DNA of 64,000 nt from Blattamonas nauphoetae (Eukaryota; Preaxostyla; Oxymonadida): NCBI GenBank assembly GCA_033064195.1, contig JARBJD010000118.1, positions 62,001 through 126,000 of the forward strand, written 5' to 3'. Below are positions 9,894-21,534 of the stretch, in pieces (within the stretch, counting starts at the first letter, position 1; every line of letters starts with the position of its first letter). Under the pieces are notes generated by a model, which had not been told where the DNA came from, did not search any database, and saw nothing but the letters and a program-made list of their open reading frames with translations. Position numbers and translations under genes: made by a program.

Positions 9894-12800
9894 ACAGGGA
9901 AGTCCATCAAAAAGGAGAAGAAGAAATCCAGAAAGAGACAGGAGAGTGGCTGAACGAACTGGAAGCATCTCTGAGAGAGAGAATGCCAAGATTGAAAGGG
10001 AAACCAACCAAAGAAACTCCCCGAATCACAGAAACAGAGAGGGTGGGCAAGAAACAGAAAGATGTCGACAAAAGCGAAAGGGAGAAAGGAACCTTGAGAA
10101 AGCTCCTGGAAGAACAAGAGGAGGTGAAGAGAAGGAAGAAGATTCAAGAAGAAGAAAGAACCGCAGAGAAAAAACGCAGAGAAAGGGAGAAGATGGAAGT
10201 AAGAGAAGAGAAGACAATGATCGTAGACAGACGAACAGGAAGACAGAGGGATCACAACGAAGAGGGGAACCCGACAGAAGTTTCCAAAAGAAAAAACGAA
10301 GAAGACATGGAGGAACTGCGGAGCCCAAACACCATCTTGAGAGAGAATAGGGAGGATGAAGTTTTGGAGACAACGATATCGAAGCTAATCGATATGAATA
10401 AGCTGCTGAAGAACGAGAATTTGAACAACCTACTCAGAAGCTTAGACATCGCAGAAGAAGGAAAGCAGAGACGAGTATACAGATGGGGAACGGAGAAGAG
10501 AGAAAAAGTGAAAGCCCTGGGAGAGTCACTGACAGTGGACATCCTCCCGATCATCGGCCTTCTTCAATACAATACGTCGGAAGTGAACAAAAAGAAACTG
10601 GGTGAGCTGAAACAACCAGACATCGAGGAGATAAAGAATACAACCGTCCCACGAGAACCATTCACCTTCGTCGCGAGCAAGGCGTGGTTAGAGATCACAC
10701 AAACAAAGAAAGAAGAAAAGACAACACAGAGAAATCAAAAACCAAAGAAAGAATACGAAAGGAGAACAGATGAGTCGAGACGTGAAAAGGAAAGCCGGTT
10801 CCAATCAGCAGTAGAAACCTTCGAACCAGGGAGAGGTCAATCACTTCCCAACACACTCCACATCCCAATTCCGACCTTCAGAAGACCAGCACCATCGGTA
10901 CGAGCTAACACATCCACCCTAGAACCCTTCAAGGTGGACCAAGGATACACCACATGGAATGAAGACCTCACAAGTCAGCATGTTCATAAAGCGGAAAGCC
11001 TGTTCCTCCATCACCTGGCAACAATCACCGAAAGTCTGAAAAAAGAGGAATGGAATAAAGAGGAGGTGAACAGGACAGCGTGGGGAATGTCAAACATCCC
11101 ACATGAGCTGAAGAAGGAAAAGAAGCGGAAGAGACAGGCGGAAGAAAGAAAACGAACAGGAAACGAAGTGACGATTCGGGAGAGAACGAAATGGGAAGGT
11201 TTGATTGGGAGAGGAAAGACGGGGTCAGTGGCAAAAGAGATAGAGAGACGGTCAATAGAGAACACGGACTTGCCAGAAGAAGAAGTGAGGAAGCAGATCA
11301 GAGGACTGCATGACAGCACCGACGAGAAAGAACTGTGGATCCCAGAGACGACAGCAGGAAGAGAAATAGTGCGAGGAGGAGAACAAGCTGAAGTGGAGCA
11401 AGCCATAAACAAACTGAATTCGAACTCCACACCCTCCATGGACGGGATCACCGCGGAACTCATCAAAAGACTCTGTTCCAGAAACAGGAACCTGGGGGCT
11501 CATCTCACCAACACAATACAACTGTGCCTCCAAAAGAGCTTCCTCCCAGAAGCATGGTGTGTCTGCAGGTTGGTCCCCATCCCGAAGGCGAATGGAAAAC
11601 TTCGACCCATAGCGGTGCAACACACACTCAGGAAAGCAATGGCTCGGATGCTACTGATCCGAAACAAGAAATGGTTTGAGGAGAGGACAGCGAAGAGACA
11701 GAAGGGAGTGAACACTCCCTTGGGGAGGAACAGGATCATAAGTAGAGTGGAAGAAAGACTAGACTCAGCGATTGAAGAAGGCGGAGACGTGTATATCGCA
11801 GCGCTGGACCTCAGCAATGCATACCAGAATGTAAAAGGCAGCTGCTCCTCAACAAAGTCACTGAAGACCCCAACCACGACCCAGAACTCGCACACTTTCT
11901 GAAACTTTCCTTCGAACAAGAAACGCTCGTGCTGGACATGAAAGGGCAGAGTTCTGTCATCCCAAACACAAGAGGCGTGCAGCAAGGATGCCCCCTCTCG
12001 CCATCACTGTTCGGACTTTACCTCACTGAGCCAATGGAAGAGGCAGAGAAACATGGAGCAGAAGTGTGGGCCTACCTGGACGACACTGTCATCATCGCAA
12101 ACTCTCAGAGACAACTGGAAAAGACAGTTTCAACTTTACACACTTCACTCATCGCACACAACCTCTGCATCAACCCAAGCAAGACTGAGATGATAATAAT
12201 TGAGAAAGGAAGAATCGTGAAGGAGACGAGAACGATCTTGGGAAGCGAAGTGGAGACGAAGGAATCGTACAAACTGCTGGGCTCGTTGATCACGAGAGAC
12301 CAAAAGAAGAGAGACGAGTTCTTCGAAGAAAGGATAAACAGAATCAAGTCAATCCTCCCCCTCGCAAAGGAACTCAGCCACCAAGCACACCTCCACCTGA
12401 TCAGACAAGCGCTGTTCACCAAACCCATACATCTCCTCAGTTCAATGAGGATCACACGTGACGCACTGGTGAGAGCAGACGAAATGATCACCGACCATAT
12501 CGCATCCATCTTCGAGATCCCTCCTGACCGCCACTTCCTAATCTTTCAACCCATCAAAAAAGGAGGACTAGGAATGCCGTCCTTTGTGAGGACAGCTGAC
12601 ACAGCCCTTCTTTGCACGCAAGGCTCAATAGACCCAACACTATGGGACATCGATGCAGTGACGGAAGAGAGAGCGAGACAGAGGGACCAGTCCGGAAACG
12701 AAAGCAGCTTTGGAGCAAGGAAAGTAGCAGAACAGATGCTCTTGCAACTGACAGAGGAGGAGAGAAAGGCAGGAGCGAAGGGGCAGAAAGAATTAAGAGG

Positions 12801-14029
12801 AATCTTTGAAGAGAGAGAGAAGAGGAACGAACTCAATCTACTCCCAACATACCAACAGAACCGACACAAAGTTATTGAGGATGGAATCAGCCAAAGATGG
12901 CTGAACATCCTCCCCAAGGACAGATACCACAAACTCAACAACCATTCAGTTGTCACCTCACTCGACCATCTCTTCCTGAAGAACCCGCTCTCATGGGACA
13001 TCGTGGCTGGCGTGAAAGAAGAAGAGGATCAAGAGGAGGAAAGTGAAAGAAAACAGGATGTGGGAAGGAAAAAAGGAAAGATCAAACTGAAATGCCCTCT
13101 GTGTCTGGGGGAGATGAGGAAGGATCACGCGGGATGCTGCTCCATCAACGGAGCGACCCGAACCGCACGACATTCCGCAATCAAACATCTTTTGACCCAA
13201 ACACTCAAGGAGATCCCCCCCTTGAATGCAAGAACAGAGCAGAAAATGGGGAGAGACGATGAGAAGGAAGAGAACATACCTGAGACAATCGCAGACATCT
13301 CCATCTCACTCACCACTTCACACCTTTCTCATTCTTTCATCAAGTTGCTCGCACACAACGAAGACAAAGGGAGAGTGGTAGAGTTTGGCCTGGATTTGGT
13401 GGTTTGTCAAGACTTCACGAGCAGAACATCAGGCAGACTAGAGAACACAAGAGGGAGAGTAGAAGAAGGAGAAAGGAAGAAGAAGAGGAAGTATGAGAGA
13501 ACAAACCAAGAGAAGACAATCATTGGGATTGGAATGAGCGACAATGGCATCCTGGGACCAAACGCAGAGTCCTTCTTCGACTTTATCCGTGTGCTCGCGA
13601 AAGAACAGCGTGTTACGAATCCGATCCCAGCTTTCCTCACCAAATACACCATCATTACCGAAATGACCCGAAGTCACATGGAAGCACAATACGTAAGAAC
13701 AGTGGAGAGACTGAGAAAGAAAGAGGAAGAGAGGAAACAGGAAAGAAGCATGACAACCTTGGAGAACGAAGCACTCAATCTGATGCTGCAGATCGATCCT
13801 GGGTCGATCCCCAGAACATCCACCCTTCACCTCACCAACACCACCCCCACCATTCCACAACATTTAGTTCTCACCAACGCTTACCCATCATTCAGTTCGA
13901 CCCAACCTTTACGTTCAACACAACATTACACTCCCTCCCCATCCAACAACCTCCCCATCCTTCCTACACCGTCTTCACTCCTCCAACTCCACAATCACTC
14001 ACCTTTGAGACACACAAACCCAACTTGTA

Positions 14030-14250
14030 CAGCTCGACTAGTTCTGAATTGCATTGTAATTTTTCAGAAATATACTTTAATTATTCAGAAATGAACATAA
14101 TTTTTCAGAAATGTACTTTAATTTTTCAGAAATGAACATAATTGTTCAGAAATGAACAGAGATTGTTCAGAAATGAACAATGATTCTTCACAAATGAACA
14201 GTGATTTTTCTGAAATGAACACTAATTTTTCAGAAATGAATGATCAAAAT
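14030..14250 (+). repeat. Left inverted/direct-repeat end of the Tc1-like element
   Basis: A terminal CAGCTCGACTAGTTCTGAAT is followed by about eight or nine imperfect ~22-bp direct repeats of the form TTCAGAAATGAACAnnnATTn. They resemble multi-site transposase-binding ends (IR/DR architecture). Confidence 0.85.
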
Positions 14251-14414
14251 GAGTTGTCCAAATGCAATTTCGTAACCATATTCAGTCTTCTGAACAATGA
14301 AAAAAGGTTGATCGGACCCTTAAATTGTCTCAAAAAATTACGCGTAACCATTTTCGAATGTGACATCAGATGATAAACGGAGAAGATTTTTCTGGAAAAC
14401 CATCGTGAAATTTC

Positions 14415-15929
14415 ATGGAACGCTCCTTTTCTCTCATCGATGATGAATCTGAGACTGACGAGTCTCAAAACTCACCGATCACCGAAAGACAAATACAATA
14501 CCAATCTCTCAACGAATCGGATGGATGGTTCTTTGGTGATGAAGTTGTTGATTGTGAATCTGGGATGGAAAGTCAGCAGGATGGGCTTCTCACAGGCGGA
14601 TTCAGTCTGGATTTTATTCGAACAAGTCTCAAACGATCGAAAGATGAACTTCGAAGACTCTTGCCAGAAAGAATTGAAGCAGTTGATAGTGCAAGCCCAC
14701 CTGAACCTATTATTCCACAAGATCCTCATGAGTTTGTTGAACTACCAGCTCCTCAGAAGATGAAACGTGGTCGTCCAACTTCTCGTCCTGCCCCAAAGCC
14801 CCGACGATCTTACACCATTCTCACGCCTCGTGAACGCGACTTGGTCCTCGATGAAGTGAAGGAAGGGAAGAAGTACGATTTGATTGTCGAAAAGTGGAAC
14901 ATCTCGAAAGGAACAATCAACAACATCGCATCTGGAAAACCTGCTCCCAAACCTCGTGGGGGAGCAGTCTATCGAAAAATCACTCCAGAAATTTCACGAT
15001 CAATGAATGATGCAATTCTTCAAAACCCACTCTTGAAGGGAGAAGAACTCAAAACTCTCGTCGAGGATAATCATGGAACATCCGTTGCAGTGTCGACAAT
15101 CAATGCTCACCTAACTTCACCAAAAATGGTGGAACACGGGTGTACAAAGTTCACTGTGAAGAAAGTCGAGCTGCTCCAACACGAACGCAATTCGGAGGAA
15201 ACAAAGGACGCGAGACTCGACTATCTTCAGCGATACGCAACAACATTCTCTCAAGGTGGATTTGCTGTCTACATCGACGAAACTTCCTTCAACAAGACCT
15301 GCTTCCAAAATCAATGTCGTGCTCCAATCGGTCAGCGTTGCCTTCAACGAGTTCGTCGATTGCAAACTGAAAATCTCACTGCAATCACAGCGATCTCTGA
15401 AGCGTGGGGTGTTGTTCATGTGACGTGGGTTCAAGGAACTGTGTCTGCCCTTGAATTCCAACATTTCCTCCTCTCACTTTTTGAGTCCCTTCAAAGAAGA
15501 ACGAATGAAAGCTGCACACTGATTCTGGACAATGTTGGCTTGCATAAGACGGATGAGGTGAAAGAGCTCATCAGATCGAAAAATTACACAACTCTGTTCA
15601 CTCCACCAAATTCCTGTGAGCTGAATCCGATCGAGTACGTCTTTGGCATGTGGAAAGGTGGGAGTTCGATTCCTTCTCATGTCAGAACAGAGGATCAACT
15701 GCGGATTCATCTTTCGGAATCTCTCAGTGCAATTCCTCATCGTAAGATATCCGCGGCCATCAGATTTGTGTCTCTCAGACTTCATCCAATTGTCGCTCGC
15801 CGAGGTGATTTGGCTCTCAATCGAACACAAGAACAGTTCAACCGCGATTCGAACGGCCCACAAGCTCCAAGTCCGCAAGCAATCATGCCACCAGACCAAG
15901 GACCACGAGTGGAAGAACCTGAAGAATAA
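14415..15929 (+). CDS. Tc1-like DD34E transposase
   Basis: A 504-residue, uninterrupted frame. The N-terminal ~110 residues are acidic. An AT-hook-like KRGRPTSRPAPKPRR is followed by a helix-turn-helix region (LDEVKEGKKYDLIVEKWNIS) that would bind the element's ends. The catalytic triad is visible: first Asp in YIDETSFN, second Asp in LILDNVGLHK, and Glu in SCELNPIEYVFGMWKG. There are 34 residues between the second Asp and the Glu, typical of Tc1-type enzymes. Such transposases cut and paste at TA, matching the TA duplication seen here. The length is greater than the usual ~340 residues because of the N-terminal extension and a ~60-residue tail. Start ATG 14415 is the first in frame. Confidence 0.93.
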   Translation: MERSFSLIDDESETDESQNSPITERQIQYQSLNESDGWFFGDEVVDCESGMESQQDGLLTGGFSLDFIRTSLKRSKDELRRLLPERIEAVDSASPPEPIIPQDPHEFVELPAPQKMKRGRPTSRPAPKPRRSYTILTPRERDLVLDEVKEGKKYDLIVEKWNISKGTINNIASGKPAPKPRGGAVYRKITPEISRSMNDAILQNPLLKGEELKTLVEDNHGTSVAVSTINAHLTSPKMVEHGCTKFTVKKVELLQHERNSEETKDARLDYLQRYATTFSQGGFAVYIDETSFNKTCFQNQCRAPIGQRCLQRVRRLQTENLTAITAISEAWGVVHVTWVQGTVSALEFQHFLLSLFESLQRRTNESCTLILDNVGLHKTDEVKELIRSKNYTTLFTPPNSCELNPIEYVFGMWKGGSSIPSHVRTEDQLRIHLSESLSAIPHRKISAAIRFVSLRLHPIVARRGDLALNRTQEQFNRDSNGPQAPSPQAIMPPDQGPRVEEPEE

Positions 15930-16019
15930 ACTGCTTCATCAATAATTCACCACACAAGAGTGTTTCCCTTCGTTCTGTCAGTCTTTTCTAAAACGAGTGG
16001 TCTAAAATAAAGCCGAAAA

Positions 16020-16237
16020 AGAGCCGTTCATTTCTGAACAATCACTGTTCATTTCCGAATAATCATTGTTCATTTCAGAAAAATCACTGTTCATTTACGA
16101 ATAATTCATGTTCATTTCTGAAAAATTAAAATTCATTTCTGAACAATCATGTTCATTTCTGAACAATCAAAATACATTTCTGAACAATTATGTTCATTTC
16201 TGAATAATTAAAATGCAATTCAGAACTAGTCGAGCTG
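16020..16237 (+). repeat. Right inverted/direct-repeat end of the Tc1-like element
   Basis: Inverted counterpart of the left end: repeated TGTTCATTTCTGAA units ending in ATTCAGAACTAGTCGAGCTG, followed by the duplicated TA. Confidence 0.85.
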
Positions 16238-16766
16238 TACTCTAGGAAGTGAGAAGGAGAGGAGCGAGAAGAGACAAACAGGAGAAGAGGATCCGAGAGA
16301 AGACAGAACTCAGAAGAAGCGAGAAGAATGGAAGAAAAGGGACGAAGAGGAAGAGAAGAAGGAAGCAGACATCGGCCCTGACGCGAAGGAGAAGGCAGAC
16401 AGAGCTGCAGAGAGAACGAAGAAAGAAGTACAAGAAGAAAAAAGGCCAACAAGTAAGATCCCAACCGGTCCATCCGAAAGACAGCCGCAACCACCACTCA
16501 CTTCACTCCATAATCCTCATTTTCAATTCTCAAACTCATCCAACACCACTTTCCTCTCATCTCTTCTCACTCAGGAACCCAAAGAAGACCGGAACAACAG
16601 CGAGCAGAGAGACAAAAGAGGAGAGGGAAAGAAGGAGAGCGAAAAGAAGAATCTAGAGCGAACAACGGAAGCAGAAGAATAAAACAAACAGAAAAACTCA
16701 ACAACCTCTTCATTTGATTTTGTTTTTACCCATTTCGCAAGCCTCAGAACACTTCAGATGACAGAC

Positions 16767-16782
16767 ATTCCCGGCTTGGACG
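16767..16782 (+). repeat. tRNA-Asp 3'-end fragment at the A/B junction (target-site duplication)
   Basis: ATTCCCGGCTTGGACG is identical to tRNA-Asp 6986-7001 and is followed by the same T-run leader. It lacks the first half of the B box and the rest of the tRNA, so it is not a tRNA gene. Confidence 0.9.
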
Positions 16783-16844
16783 CTTTTTGCCTTTTTGCAC
16801 AACTTTTTGCACTCCCTGCGCTCTAACTAATCTTTTCCCACCAG

Positions 16845-19800
16845 ATGGAGCCCTCGGAGCACGATCCCACCGAGAAAACTGTTGATCATTCTGATCGCAC
16901 GCCAGACACCCACTATGGCCGTGCTCTGACTTTTCATTCTATTCCCCCCACTCGTCCAAGCACTCTTGTGAATCTGAACTCCTCTTTTTTTGGATCAACA
17001 CCCTCCGACACCCTCCCTGCCACCAAACAGTTTGATGACCCACACATAGCACTCCACACCTCTAAACCTTTTTATGCCCCTGCATCATCATCACAATTCC
17101 GTTCTGAATCATCCAGGATTATCTCTCCACTCAGATCGAACGCGGAGAGACCCGAGAGAGCATCGCTTCTTTCACCGCAACCTCTCACTCAACACAATCT
17201 CATCTCAGCACTACAAAATTGTGCGTCCAATTCTTCTCCCCACTCCTCACCATCCCAACCTCATCACAATCTCCAGCAAGTCCCACAACCTCGAAACACT
17301 CGTTCAAACCGAATCGACCTGTCCTCCCCAAACAAACAACCAAACTCCTCCATTCTCCCATCTGAGTACCTCAAACAAGGTCTATTTTGGAACCACGAAC
17401 AGATCCTCCCTGATCCTCAACCAACCATCACACTTCAGTCGACTGCCTTCGCTCGACCACCCCGCCCGCCACAAGACCTCCGAGACAGAATCAACCCTCC
17501 ACCAAACAGCTCCCCTCGACGGACAAGCATGGAAAGGGAAGAAGAATGTCCTCACTCCCCTCCAAAGGAAGGAATTGTGACACAAAAAGAAAAAGACACA
17601 AAAAGTGGACTGGCAAAAATGTTTGGGTGGCTTACAGGATGGGGAAAGAACACAAAACCCAAAAGCAAATCAGCAGAAATCAAACAAACAGCAAAGAAGA
17701 AGGAGAAGGAGGACAAGGATGACAAAATTGGAAAGTCCAAACCAAAAGAGCCTGAGGAGAGATCGGAAACAACCGGAACATCAGACACTCCCAAACCGCT
17801 CATAGAACCAGGAGAGGTGTCTGAATCAAAATCAAACACACAAGAGGAACCACAAAACGAAAGGATCCTCGAAGACAAGGTAAAACCAGGAGAAACCGTC
17901 ACGAAACCGGACAAATCGAAAAACGAGGAAGATGAATCACTGGGAAATGGAGATGATGCAGACAGGATGGAAGAAAAGGAAGAATTGGTGAGAAAGGAAG
18001 AAACAATGGAAATGACCCCCCACTCCGACAGTCCCTCATTCAAGCTGCTCAGCAAACCTTTCAACAGCCCTCCTCCACTTGTTCTCCCAGCCAGAACAAG
18101 TCAAGGCCAGCTGTTCGCCTCACTCAAGTCAGAAAAGAAGAAGAAGATCCCACTGAAACCAAAAAAGAAAAAGAAGAGAGAACAGGATCTGTCAAGAGAG
18201 ATTCCACCCTTCAACACACCTTCACCACTCATCACCTCGAAGTGGGAAACATTCACCCTTCTAAAAAGATCACAATCCGCAAACTCCCAAAGAGGAAGAG
18301 CAAGCAAGACAGCACGAAGGTGGACTGCAACAAGGAGAAGCGTAAGTAGCACCTCAAGCACGGAGGACATCTCACAAAACCCAGAACACAGAGAAATTCG
18401 GAAAAGAAAGAGAAAAAGGCATGTCTCGACACCTCCACGCCAGAGAGGAACTTCTCGCTCTCTCTCACCTCCAACAACTCCCACATCATCCTCCTCATCA
18501 ACCCTCTCATTCAATTCTACCAGAGAACGAATGCAAAAGAGAGAGACGAACGACTGGGGAGAGACAGAAAGAAAAGAAGAAGGAGAAGAAGATGAAGTGA
18601 GAGCAGAGAAGAGAAGAAGACAAGTCGAGAACCTGAAGCGCATCATTCTGAAGAGAGAGTCAAAGGAAGAAGACCCGACAGGAGGGGAACAGAGAAACCC
18701 ACAACTGTCGAATCTACGACAACCAAAAATCGACTCCTTCTTCCTGAAGAAGGAGCCAAGATTCGAAGAACCAGAAGACATTCAAGAATCTCCTCCACAC
18801 ACCCCCAAATTCTTTTTGACCAACTCCACGACATTCCAAACCAACATCGAACAAAACTTCTTTTTCAATCAACCCGTCTATTACCAATCCTCCTTCAATC
18901 AGGCGATGGAAGAAGGAATGCTAATCGACGAGCTCGCGAGCTTCGAAGAAGAAATGAAAAGGTTCGAAGAAGAGAGAAGGTACCAGGAAGAGTCACTTTG
19001 GATTCAGCAGAGAAGAATGGAAGAAGAGAGAACGAAATGGGAATTAGAACAAAGACAAGCAGCAGAGGACAGAGAGAAGCACACGAAGGACAGGGAGAGA
19101 ATGGAGCAGGAGGAGAAGGAAAGGGAGAAGCACACGAAGGACAGGGAGAGAATGGAGCAGGAGGAGAAGGAAAGGGAGAAGCACACGAAGGACAGGGAGA
19201 GAATGGAGCAGGAGGAGAAGGAAAGGGAGAAGCACACGAAGGATAGGGAGAGAATGGAGCAGGAGGAGAAGGAAAGGGAGAAGCACACGAAGGACAGGGA
19301 GAGAATGGAGCAGGAGGAGAAGGAAAGGGAGAAGCACACGAAGGACAGGGAGAGAATGGAGCAGGAAGACAGGGAAGTCCATCAAAAAGGAGAAGAAGAA
19401 ATCCAGAAAGAGACAGGAGAGTGGCTGAACGAACTGGAAGCATCTCTGAGAGAGAGAATGCCAAGATTGAAAGGGAAACCAACCAAAGAAACTCCCCGAA
19501 TCACAGAAACAGAGAGGGTGGGCAAGAAACAGAAAGATGTCGACAAAAGCGAAAGGGAGAAAGGAACCTTGAGAAAGCTCCTGGAAGAACAAGAGGAGGT
19601 GAAGAGAAGGAAGAAGATTCAAGAAGAAGAAAGAACCGCAGAGAAAAAACGCAGAGAAAGGGAGAAGATGGAAGTAAGAGAAGAGAAGACAATGATCGTA
19701 GACAGACGAACAGGAAGACAAAGGGATCACAACGAAGAGAGGAACCCGACAGAAGTTCCCAAAAGAAGAAACGAAGAAGACATGGAGGAACTGCGGAGCC

Positions 19801-21018
19801 CAAACACCATCTTGAGAGAGAATAGGGAGGATGAAGTTTTGGAGACAACGATATCGAAGCTAATCGATATGAATAAGCTGCTGAAGAACGAGAATTTGAA
19901 CAACCTACTCAGAAGCTTAGACATCGCAGAAGAAGGAAAGCAGAGACGAGTATACAGATGGGGAACGGAGAAGAGAGAAAAAGTGAAAGCCCTGGGAGAG
20001 ACACTGACAGTGGACATCCTCCCGATCATCGGCCTTCTTCAGTACAATACGTCGGAAGTGAACAAAAAGAAACTGGGTGAGCTGAAACAACCAGACATCG
20101 AGGAGATAAAGAATACAACCGTCCCACGAGAACCATTCACCTTCGTCGCGAGCAAGGCGTGGTTAGAGATCACACAAACAAAGAAAGAAGAAAAGACAAC
20201 ACAGAGAAATCAAAAACCAAAGAAAGAATACGAAAGGAGAACAGATGAGTCGAGACGTGAAAAGGAAAGCCGGTTCCAATCAGCAGTAGAAACCTTCGAA
20301 CCAGGGAGAGGTCAATCACTTCCCAACACACTCCACATCCCAATTCCGACCTTCAGAAGACCAGCACCATCGGTACGAGCTAACACATCCACCCTAGAAC
20401 CCTTCAAGGTGGACCAAGGATACACCACATGGAATGAAGACCTCACAAGTCAGCATGTTCATAAAGCGGAAAGCCTGTTCCTCCATCACCTGGCAACAAT
20501 CACCGAAAGTCTGAAAAAAGAGGAATGGAATAAAGAGGAGGTGAACAGGACAGCGTGGGGAATGTCAAACATCCCACATGAGCTGAAGAAGGAAAAGAAG
20601 CGGAAGAGACAGGCGGAAGAAAGAAAACGAACAGGAAACGAAGTGACGATTCGGGAGAGAACGAAATGGGAAGGTTTGATTGGGAGAGGAAAGACGGGGT
20701 CAGTGGCAAAAGAGATAGAGAGACGGTCAATAGAGAACACGGACTTGCCAGAAGAAGAAGTGAGGAAGCAGATCAGAGGACTGCATGACAGCACCGACGA
20801 GAAAGAACTGTGGATCCCAGAGACGACAGCAGGAAGAGAAATAGTGCGAGGAGGAGAACAAGCTGAAGTGGAGCAAGCCATAAACAAACTGAATTCGAAC
20901 TCCACACCCTCCATGGACGGGATCACCGCGGAACTCATCAAAAGACTCTGTTCCAGAAACAGGAACCTGGGGACTCATCTCACCAACACAATCCAACTGT
21001 GCCTCCAAAAGAGCTTCC
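16845..21018 (+). CDS. LINE copy B protein, N-terminal part up to the RT palm
   Basis: Starts MEPSEHDPTEKT and stays open for 1,391 codons until the giant insertion. The parts in order are a Ser/Pro-rich region, an acidic Lys/Glu region, the 17-residue repeat array, a further charged helix, and then the start of the RT with STPSMDGITAEL. The insertion falls in the codons of KSFLPEAW, just upstream of RT motif A. The matching right part at 42047 keeps the same frame without stops. Copy B is therefore broken only by the insertion; left plus right coding length is about 2,367 residues, counting the 8-bp duplication once. Confidence 0.87.
19074..19371 (+). repeat. 51-bp coding minisatellite, about 6 units (copy B)
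   Basis: Same 17-residue unit as copy A, but only five full units plus a partial sixth. The sequence is more homogeneous. Confidence 0.95.
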
Positions 21019-21180
21019 GGCATAATCCGACTCCGTGCCCCCCTCCAATATTTTGACAGTAGCTCTGTAACATTGCACTTCGCAGTGATTCTGGAAGCAT
21101 ACATCTATTTGAGACCGGGTTTTCGACTTACAGACACAAACTAAAAAATTACTGTTCGATCAAACTCATTGCATGAAAAC
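21019..21180 (+). repeat. Left terminal inverted repeat of the 21-kb element (162 bp)
   Basis: Begins GGCATAATCCGACTCCGTGC. It is the inverted copy of 41885-42046 with only a handful of differences, clustered at element positions ~14 and ~37-50; about the last 110 bp match essentially perfectly. Confidence 0.95.
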
Positions 21181-21534
21181 TCTTCCTTCTCTTTTCAATC
21201 AAGGAAAACAAGAATGCATGAATGGTATTTTTAGAGTAAAATGATCTCATACTGGTCACAAGCTCCACAAACGGTGTGATGACGTAAATCCTCCATCAAT
21301 CAAGAAATGAAGTGTCTCCTGATCTTTTGTTCATTTTCTCTTCATTATTTCAACAGAGAGAAGCGTCTGTTGCGTGATACAAGGGTGAGACACTATTTCA
21401 CAGTGAATAAGGCGCGATCTTTTCTTCGAGACAACGATGCCGAAAACAAGTGATCAAGACTCCTACTAAGGAGAAAACGGTCGATAGGTGTTTATTTCAA
21501 TGCATTTTTGTTTCTTTTTTTGGAATTTTAAGAC

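Larger units (their letters stand above)
14030..16237 (+). mobile_element. Tc1/mariner (IS630 superfamily) DNA transposon, apparently complete
   Basis: 2,208 bp inserted in the 3' coding part of LINE copy A. Copy B and C sequences give the empty site TTGTACTCTAGG. Here it reads TTGTA, element, TACTCTAGG, so TA is duplicated (14028-14029 and 16238-16239). The ends are perfect inverted repeats beginning CAGCTCGACTAGTTCTGAAT and extend imperfectly for roughly 200 bp. They are built from a ~22-bp repeat containing TTCAGAAATGAACA. The single transposase gene is intact, so the element looks potentially autonomous and recent. Confidence 0.95.
7064..16682 (+). pseudogene. LINE copy A reading frame: charged N-terminal region, reverse transcriptase, zinc finger; disrupted
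   Basis: The frame starts at ATG 7064 (MEPSEHDPTEKT). The first ~1,350 residues are Ser/Pro- and then Glu/Lys/Arg-rich with no apurinic-type endonuclease signature. The RT follows: STPSMDGI near 11430, motif A ALDLSNAYQNV (11801-11833), motif B RGVQQGCPLSPSLF (from 11971) and motif C AYLDD (12073-12084). Next comes a zinc finger, CPLC-x8-H-x2-CC (from about 13093), with a downstream RTARHS, and then DLVV-type strands that may be a restriction-like endonuclease. Compared with copy B and the downstream part of copy C, one A is missing in the A-run near 11836. That shifts the frame inside RT motif A, so the protein is cut at 11902 and the rest lies in another frame from 11929. The Tc1-like element interrupts it again at 14028. 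The frame resumes at 16240 and ends at TAA 16680-16682. Confidence 0.85.
7002..16766 (+). mobile_element. LINE copy A (tRNA-Asp-associated non-LTR retrotransposon), carrying a Tc1-like insertion
   Basis: The element starts just after the tRNA-Asp 3' end and finishes at CAGATGACAGAC (16766). There is no poly-A tail. It is followed by ATTCCCGGCTTGGACG (16767-16782), identical to tRNA positions 6986-7001. Without the 2,208-bp Tc1-like insertion it is about 7.56 kb. It holds a short leader with three TTTTTGC motifs, one long reading frame and an ~84-bp 3' UTR. The exact 5' boundary is ambiguous because the T-run region could be duplicated host DNA. Copy A is very similar to copy B outside the minisatellite, so both are young. 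Confidence 0.88.
16783..21018 (+). mobile_element. LINE copy B, left part
   Basis: The 5' portion of the second LINE, from the leader to the point where the 21-kb element entered (GAGCTTCC, 21011-21018). It matches copy A closely apart from six rather than twelve minisatellite units and scattered substitutions. The right part continues at 42047. Confidence 0.92.

Noticed and set aside
7064-11400. A separate gag-like ORF1 in the LINE
   Set aside because: The N-terminal region is in the same open frame as the RT in copy B, and no zinc knuckles or RRM-like ORF1 domain are visible.
16767-16782. Truncated tRNA-Asp genes at LINE junctions
   Set aside because: Only 16 bp of the 3' end is present, and it is identical each time. 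It is better explained as target-site duplication.
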